A program made the translations under genes and the position numbers. Below are positions 59,317 through 64,000 of a DNA stretch of 64,000 nucleotides, one piece after another. Each line of letters begins with the position of its first letter. Within the stretch, counting starts at the first letter, position 1. Location of the stretch: contig NZ_RWIM01000061.1 of assembly GCF_009764645.1 (NCBI RefSeq), positions 37,869-101,868 of the forward strand, read 5' to 3'. Under the pieces are notes generated by a model. That model worked only from the letters and a program-made list of their open reading frames with translations, was not told the DNA's origin and did not search any database. The DNA comes from Pseudomonas sp. PB106. Lineage in GTDB: Bacteria > Pseudomonadota > Gammaproteobacteria > Pseudomonadales > Pseudomonadaceae.

Positions 59317-60909
59317 TCAATGCCCCTCCGCACTCGGCGCGGCCGGTGGTTGCACCTTGCGCATCAAGGGCACCATCGCCGTGGCGATGACGAAGCACAC
59401 GCCGATCATCAAAAACGTATCGCCATAGGTCTGGGTTTGCGCTTCGCGGTAGGTCAACAGCCACAACTGGCGCAGGCTGGCGGTGACGCCGACATCACCG
59501 CTCTGACCCAGATTCGCCAGGTTGCCGCCGACCTGGGACAACCACTGATTCATCGCCTCGTTACTGCTGTTCAAATGCTCGGCCAAACGAGTGAAGTGCA
59601 GATTGGTGCGGTCATTGAGAATGGTCGCGCACGCGGCAATGCCAATTGCGCCACCGAGGTTGCGCATCAAGTTGAACAGGCCCGAGGCATGCTTCAAGCG
59701 AGCCGGCGCCAATCCGCCCAAGGTCAATGTCACCGCCGGTGGCACCGCCGGTTGTTGGGCGATCCCGCGCAACGCTTGCGGCAACATCAATTGTCCTGCG
59801 CCCCAATCGTGGGTGATCGGGCTGAATTCCCACATCGACACTGCAAACAGCCCCAGGCCGATCATCATGATCCAGCGCAGATCGACGCGATTGGCCAAAA
59901 AGGCGTACAGCGGAATCGCCATGATCTGGAACACGCCCGTGGAAAAAACCGCCAGACCAATGTCCAGCGCGCTGTAGCCACGCACCCGTCCGAGAAACAG
60001 TGGTGTCAGGTAAATCGTCGCGAACAGACCGATGCCGGTGACAAAGGAAAAGAAGCAGCCGAGGGCGAAATTGCGATCCTTCAACGCGCGCAGATCGACG
60101 ATCGGATTGGCCACGTGCAACGTGCGCCCGATGAATGCCAATCCGGCCAGACCACTGATCCACGCGGTGGTGAGAATGGTCTGGTCGCTGAACCAGTTCC
60201 AACGCGGGCCTTCTTCAAGGGTGTATTCCAGACAGCCGAGAAACAGTGCGAGAAACACCATGCTCAGATAGTCCGCGCCTTTGAGCAGCGACAATTCCGG
60301 CTGGTCGATCTTCACCAGCATCGGCACCGCCACGGCAACGAAAATCCCTGGCACGAGGTTGATGTAGAACAACCAGTGCCACGACGAAATATCGGTGATC
60401 CAGCCACCAATCACCGGCCCCATCGTCGGTGCCAGTGACGCAACCGCGCCGATGGTCGCCGCAGCAATCACCCGTTGTTTACCGGTGAAGAAAAAGAACG
60501 CGGTGGTGAATACCAGCGGGATCATCGAGCCGCCGAGAAACCCTTGCAGCGCGCGGAAAGCGATCATGCTCTGGATGTTCCAAGCGATGCCGCAGAGCAA
60601 ACTGGCCAAGGTGAAACCGACCGCCGAAGCGCAGAATAACCAACGCGTCGAGAACACCCGCGACAGCCAGCCTGACAGCGGAATCACGATGATCTCGGCG
60701 ATCAGGTAACTGGTCTGCACCCAGGCCGTTTCATCGGTGCCGGCAGAGAGTCCGCCGCCGATATCGCGCAACGACGCCGAGACGATCTGAATGTCCAGCA
60801 GCGCGATGAACATGCCGATGCACATGGTCGCAAAGGCGAACACCTTGGTCGCGGTGTCCATGTCCGCCGCATTGAACGGTTGTGCAGGGGCGGCGAGGGT
60901 GGCGCTCAT
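59317..60909 (-). CDS. Multidrug efflux MFS transporter, DHA2/EmrB type
   Basis: This 530-residue inner-membrane protein has the 14-helix plan of the DHA2 drug:H+ antiporter family. Recognisable parts are ALLDIQIVSASLRDI in helix 1, the QTSYLIAEIIVIPLSGWLS segment, FRALQGFLGGSMIPL and GPVIGGWITD (motif C-like). It pairs with the adaptor encoded just upstream; its ATG overlaps the adaptor stop by 4 bases. Exported substrates are unknown. No outer-membrane channel gene follows, so TolC/OprM-type channels encoded elsewhere would be used. Confidence 0.9.
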   Translation of the reverse strand: MSATLAAPAQPFNAADMDTATKVFAFATMCIGMFIALLDIQIVSASLRDIGGGLSAGTDETAWVQTSYLIAEIIVIPLSGWLSRVFSTRWLFCASAVGFTLASLLCGIAWNIQSMIAFRALQGFLGGSMIPLVFTTAFFFFTGKQRVIAAATIGAVASLAPTMGPVIGGWITDISSWHWLFYINLVPGIFVAVAVPMLVKIDQPELSLLKGADYLSMVFLALFLGCLEYTLEEGPRWNWFSDQTILTTAWISGLAGLAFIGRTLHVANPIVDLRALKDRNFALGCFFSFVTGIGLFATIYLTPLFLGRVRGYSALDIGLAVFSTGVFQIMAIPLYAFLANRVDLRWIMMIGLGLFAVSMWEFSPITHDWGAGQLMLPQALRGIAQQPAVPPAVTLTLGGLAPARLKHASGLFNLMRNLGGAIGIAACATILNDRTNLHFTRLAEHLNSSNEAMNQWLSQVGGNLANLGQSGDVGVTASLRQLWLLTYREAQTQTYGDTFLMIGVCFVIATAMVPLMRKVQPPAAPSAEGH

Positions 60910-62024
60910 GGCGCGACGGCCACGGCGGAAGATTCAGGCTGGGCGCGGGTGTCGACTTCTGCCGTCACCGACAGCCCCGGACGCAAATGACCGAGCACGC
61001 CGTCGGCCGGATCGAGGAGGATGCGCACCGGCACACGCTGGACGATTTTGGTGAAGTTGCCGGTGGCGTTTTCCGGCGGCAACACGCTGAACTGCGAGCC
61101 GGTGGCGGGGGCAAGGCTGTCGAGGCGACCGTGGAATTCTTGCCCGGAAAGCACGTCGGCGCGGATGCTGACCCGTTGCCCGGGTTTCATCCGGGCCAAT
61201 TGGTCTTCCTTGAAATTGGCATCGACCCAAAGACCGCTGGCCGGCACCACCGACAATTGCTGTGAGCCGGCCTGCGCGTAGGCGCCGACCCGCGCGCGTC
61301 GATTGCCGATCACCCCGTCGACCGGTGCGCGCAGTTCGGTGTAGCCGAGGTTCAGTTGCGCCAAATCACGTTCGGCGCGGGCTTGCTGAAGGGCGGCGCG
61401 GGCCTGTTGTTTCTGGGTGTCGATCACCGCCAGTTGGCGCTGCGCGGCGAGCAATTCGGCTTGGGCGCGGGCGCTTAGCGCTTGCGCGGTTTTGAACGTG
61501 GCATCGGCACGTTGCGCACTTTCCACCGACACGGCGTTGGTGGTCACCAGACGTTTATAGCGTGCGTTGTCATCCCGCGAACGCGCGGTTTCCGCACCGG
61601 CCGCATCGATGCCGGCGCGGGCCTGACCGATCACCGCTTGTTGCAGTTGTTCGGTCGCGTCGAGGTTGGCCAGCAACGCCTCTTCAGCGGCGACCGCGCC
61701 TTCGGCCTTGGCCAGATTGGCCCTGTAATCGCGAGCATCGAGTCGGATCAACACGTCGCCGGCCTTCACGTGCTGGTTGTCGCTGACCAGCACTTCATCG
61801 ATGTAACCGGCGACCTTCGGCCCGATTACCGTCACGTCGCCACCGATATAAGCATCATCGGTTTCTTCGAGAAAACGCCCGGCGCCCCACCAATGCACGG
61901 CATACAGAGCAACGAAGACCAGCGCGAGCAAACCGGCGCCGAGGATCAACAGGCGTTTGAGCAGGGGTGGCTTGGGCTTGACCGGAGCGGCGAGGTCGGG
62001 TTCGAGGGAGGGCATGCTGGTCAT
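60906..62024 (-). CDS. Efflux periplasmic adaptor, HlyD/EmrA family
   Basis: This 372-residue protein has one N-terminal helix (~25-47), a biotinyl-lipoyl-like part (GPKVAGYIDEVLVSDNQHVKAGDVLIRLD), a long coiled coil (~95-205, Ala/Gln/Arg-rich) and the second half-lipoyl plus beta-barrel domain (ELRAPVDGVIGNRRARVGAYAQAG). It links the EmrB-type pump to an outer-membrane channel. AGGA precedes the ATG at 62024. The ~290 bp upstream (62025-62315) hold no supportable gene; the operon promoter should lie there. Confidence 0.9.
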   Translation of the reverse strand: MTSMPSLEPDLAAPVKPKPPLLKRLLILGAGLLALVFVALYAVHWWGAGRFLEETDDAYIGGDVTVIGPKVAGYIDEVLVSDNQHVKAGDVLIRLDARDYRANLAKAEGAVAAEEALLANLDATEQLQQAVIGQARAGIDAAGAETARSRDDNARYKRLVTTNAVSVESAQRADATFKTAQALSARAQAELLAAQRQLAVIDTQKQQARAALQQARAERDLAQLNLGYTELRAPVDGVIGNRRARVGAYAQAGSQQLSVVPASGLWVDANFKEDQLARMKPGQRVSIRADVLSGQEFHGRLDSLAPATGSQFSVLPPENATGNFTKIVQRVPVRILLDPADGVLGHLRPGLSVTAEVDTRAQPESSAVAVAP

Positions 62025-62315
62025 CGCGTCATTCCTGCGGAAATGGATCGTTATTACGGCTGTAATATGACGCGAGTAATATTTTGTGGCAATTCCTTTT
62101 TTGCGCCGGTTGTCCGATGGCTGCCTTCAGAATCCGATCACGGTGCAATTTCTGCGCAATGCGTGGCTCGAGTGACCTTGTGTGCCTTGTCTATACGCTG
62201 AGCGATATTGCGGGCAGATCCCGCGTTTTCCCGAGCAGGCAAGCGCGCATCTTGGATTCAAGAAATTATTGTCAGGCACGATATAGAAACTTGCGCAGAT
62301 CAAATCTTGAGATAG

Positions 62316-62507
62316 GGAAATACCAATGAGCCCTGGAACGTGCGCGGCGGGTATGACTTCGGGCCGCAGGTGTCGAACCTGAAGTTGGGGGCGGGGGTGA
62401 AGAACATCTTCGACAAGCAGTACTTCACCCGTTCCAGCGATAACAACTCGGGGATGTACGTGGGCGCGCCGCGCACGTTCTTTGTGCAGGCTAGCGTGGG
62501 TTTCTAA
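62316..62507 (+). pseudogene. 3' remnant of a TonB-dependent siderophore receptor gene
   Basis: From about 62331 one frame reads PWNVRGGYDFGPQVSNL..., then AGVKNIFDKQYFTRSSD..., MYVGAPRTFFVQASVGF and a stop at 62505-62507. This is the last two or three beta strands of a TonB-dependent siderophore receptor, including the terminal aromatic Phe needed for barrel insertion. Upstream an in-frame TAG and AT-rich unrelated sequence follow at once, so the other ~90% of the gene is missing. It is a deletion remnant. Confidence 0.8.
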
Positions 62508-62520
62508 AACGTAAGATAAC

Positions 62521-62674
62521 TGATCGTTCCCACGCTCTGCGTGGGAATGCAGCCCGGGACGCTCTGCGTCCAAAAGCGGACGCGGAGCGTCCATTGAGGC
62601 ATTACCACGCAGAGCGTGGGAACGATCTCATGTAGGAGCTGCCGCAGGCTCGGGCCGCGATCGGACGATCTTTT
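62521..62674. repeat. Family IV repeat doublet followed by a diverged family III element
   Basis: GATCGTTCCCACGC-type palindromes at 62521-62548 and 62606-62627 flank an inner GACGCTCTGCGTCC / GGACGC pair. A single decayed family III element (GTAGGAGCTGCCGCAGGC) follows at 62632-62674. Confidence 0.82.
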
Positions 62675-62677
62675 GCT

Positions 62678-63829
62678 TCAGACCTTCAACACTTTCCCGC
62701 CAATCGCCACAGCCACCAGCAGCACCGCCATCAGGCCAAAGGCAAAACTCAAACTGCTGGCGTGCGCGACAAAGCCGATCACCGCCGGCCCCGCCAGAAT
62801 CCCCGCATAACCGAGGGTGGTAATCGCCGGCACCGCAATGCTTTCCGGCATCACCGTCTGCTTGCCCACCGCCGTGTACAGCACCGGCACGATGTTCGAA
62901 CAACCAGCGCCAACCAGCGCATAACCGACCAGTGCCGCTTCCCAGCTCGGCGCGAATGTCGCCAGGAACAATCCCGCCGCGGCCAATAGCCCGCCAAACA
63001 GAATGATCCGCGTCGCACCGACAATCCGCACAATCCGATCACCCATCAAACGTCCGGCGGTCATGGTCAACGCAAACGCCGCATAACCCAGCCCTGCATA
63101 TGCCGTGTCGATCCCGCGTTCCTGCGCCAGAAATACCGCGCTCCAGTCCAGCGCCGCGCCCTCGGTGAGAAAGACGATGAAGCACATCCCGCCGATAAAC
63201 AGCACGATGCCGTGGGGGATGGCGAATGCCGGGCCCGAGCTTTCACTGCCGTAAGGCAACATGTGCGGTACGCATTTGAACAGCGCCGCGATCAACACCA
63301 CGACCACCACCAACATCGCTGCGAGCGGCGTCAAACCCAGGCCGAGCAGGGCGCTGACGCCCGCCGCGCCGACAATCCCGCCGAGGCTGAACAAGCCGTG
63401 AAAGCCCGACATCATGTTCTTGCCGCTGGCGCGTTCGACGATCACCGCTTGCAGGTTGACCGTCGAATCCACCGTGCCCAGTCCCGCTCCGAACATGAAC
63501 AGCGTGGCGATCAATGCGGGTATCGACGACACCGTCGCCAGCAACGGTAATGCCGCGCAGATCAGCAGTGTGCCGCCCGTTGCAACGCGCCGGCAACCGA
63601 AGCGCGTGGCGAGAATCCCCGCCAGCGGCATCGCCAGAATCGAACCGACACCGAGGCACAACAGCAACAGGCCCAACGTGCCCTCATCGAGCCCGGCGCG
63701 TGCCTTGGCGTACGGCACCAGCGGCGCCCACGCGGCAATGCCGAGCCCGGCGATGAAAAAGGCGATGCGCGTGGACATCTGTTGCAGGCGTCCGGGGACG
63801 AAGGTGGCTTGGGCGTTAAGGCTGGTCAT
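62678..63829 (-). CDS. MFS transporter (YbjJ/fucose-permease-like)
   Basis: This 383-residue inner-membrane protein has ~12 helices. Segments such as RIAFFIAGLGIAAWAPLVPYAKARAGLDEG, GTLGLLLLCLGVGSILAMPLAG and GCSNIVPVLYTAVGKQ resemble the YbjJ-type branch of the superfamily, whose substrates are poorly known. The start at 63829 gives MTSLNAQATF with AAGGA upstream; the frame stays open to 63991 across unrelated sequence. It is flanked by repeats on both sides and has no evident partner gene. Confidence 0.82.
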   Translation of the reverse strand: MTSLNAQATFVPGRLQQMSTRIAFFIAGLGIAAWAPLVPYAKARAGLDEGTLGLLLLCLGVGSILAMPLAGILATRFGCRRVATGGTLLICAALPLLATVSSIPALIATLFMFGAGLGTVDSTVNLQAVIVERASGKNMMSGFHGLFSLGGIVGAAGVSALLGLGLTPLAAMLVVVVVLIAALFKCVPHMLPYGSESSGPAFAIPHGIVLFIGGMCFIVFLTEGAALDWSAVFLAQERGIDTAYAGLGYAAFALTMTAGRLMGDRIVRIVGATRIILFGGLLAAAGLFLATFAPSWEAALVGYALVGAGCSNIVPVLYTAVGKQTVMPESIAVPAITTLGYAGILAGPAVIGFVAHASSLSFAFGLMAVLLVAVAIGGKVLKV

Positions 63830-63933
63830 ATCGATCCTTGGCAAAAAACTTCGCGTCCCCGAAGGACAGTGATTCAGCGATGAGGTTCGATCGCCAGTCA
63901 TTCGAGGGAGTACAGACAACATCGTACCTTCTC

Positions 63934-64000
63934 CTGTAGGAGCTGCGGCACGCTGCGATCTTTTGATCTGTGTTTTCAGGATCAGAATCAAAAGATCGCA
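63934..64000. repeat. Family III REP element(s), cut by the window end
   Basis: A diverged copy (GTAGGAGCTGCGGCACGCTGC) is followed by the beginning of an inverted partner (AAAAGATCGCA) at the window edge. Confidence 0.75.

Noticed and set aside
59296..60438. A 380-codon plus-strand frame opposite the EmrB-type gene
   Set aside because: Gln/Arg/His-rich composition is typical of an antisense shadow; the EmrB-type protein is well supported.

Overview
The window looks like a chromosome segment of a Pseudomonas of the fluorescens group. Coding DNA is GC-rich with strong third-position G/C. Gene neighbours match the pseudomonad core genome: mfd/gap, sthA, lolCDE, and the block queF - HAD-like - mlaA - PilZ - rssB - rssC - tal. 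The intergenic gaps carry four families of short palindromic extragenic repeats that are typical of this group. I saw no tRNA, rRNA, CRISPR array, complete insertion sequence or prophage.

Region 1 (1-20.6 kb) is core genome. It holds the start of mfd (leftward), a long-form GAPDH, an MHS-family transporter, apbE, sthA, a glycerophosphodiesterase, a PilZ protein, the lipoprotein-sorting operon lolC-lolD-lolE with a terminator-like hairpin before lolE, a copper two-component system (copS/copR) divergent from a periplasmic cupredoxin, queF, small conserved genes, mlaA, a second PilZ protein, the RssB/RssC partner-switching pair and tal.

Region 2 (20.6-45.3 kb) is a large exopolysaccharide locus. 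A secreted glycoside hydrolase is divergent from a Wzb/Wzc-type phosphatase and kinase, followed by a glycosyltransferase, pyruvyltransferase, flippase, polymerase and acyltransferase. An SGNH hydrolase, galU with an orphan phosphomannomutase C-terminal domain, galE, a YjbE-like small protein, a Wza-type export lipoprotein, YjbF/G/H homologues and a WcaJ-type initiating transferase come next. Two orphan winged-helix regulators and uppP (undecaprenyl-phosphate recycling) close it. The locus therefore joins a Wzx/Wzy-type assembly system to a YjbEFGH secretion module. A 16-bp sequence recurs upstream of three of its transcription units, and a perfect CRP/Vfr-type palindrome lies between the second regulator and uppP. 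A tandem array of repeat doublets with a 133-bp period separates yjbH from wcaJ.

Region 3 (45.3-64 kb) is mixed. It holds dusA, a small AT-richer patch (secreted protein plus HNH nuclease), a DUF6124 gene preceded by a probable structured RNA, small metabolic and regulatory genes, and a secreted RNase T2. An orphan type VI secretion module follows (PAAR protein, small GHSLGG lipase, lipoprotein that is probably its immunity protein). After that come a membrane diguanylate cyclase, an AhpD-like protein, an EmrAB-type efflux pair, the 3' remnant of a TonB-dependent receptor gene and an MFS transporter.

The most interesting items are the hybrid polysaccharide locus with its shared upstream motif and unusual regulators, the PAAR-lipase-lipoprotein module, the DUF6124 leader RNA, the 133-bp tandem repeat array and the hairpin inside lolCDE. 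All functions are read from sequence by eye; no database search was run.
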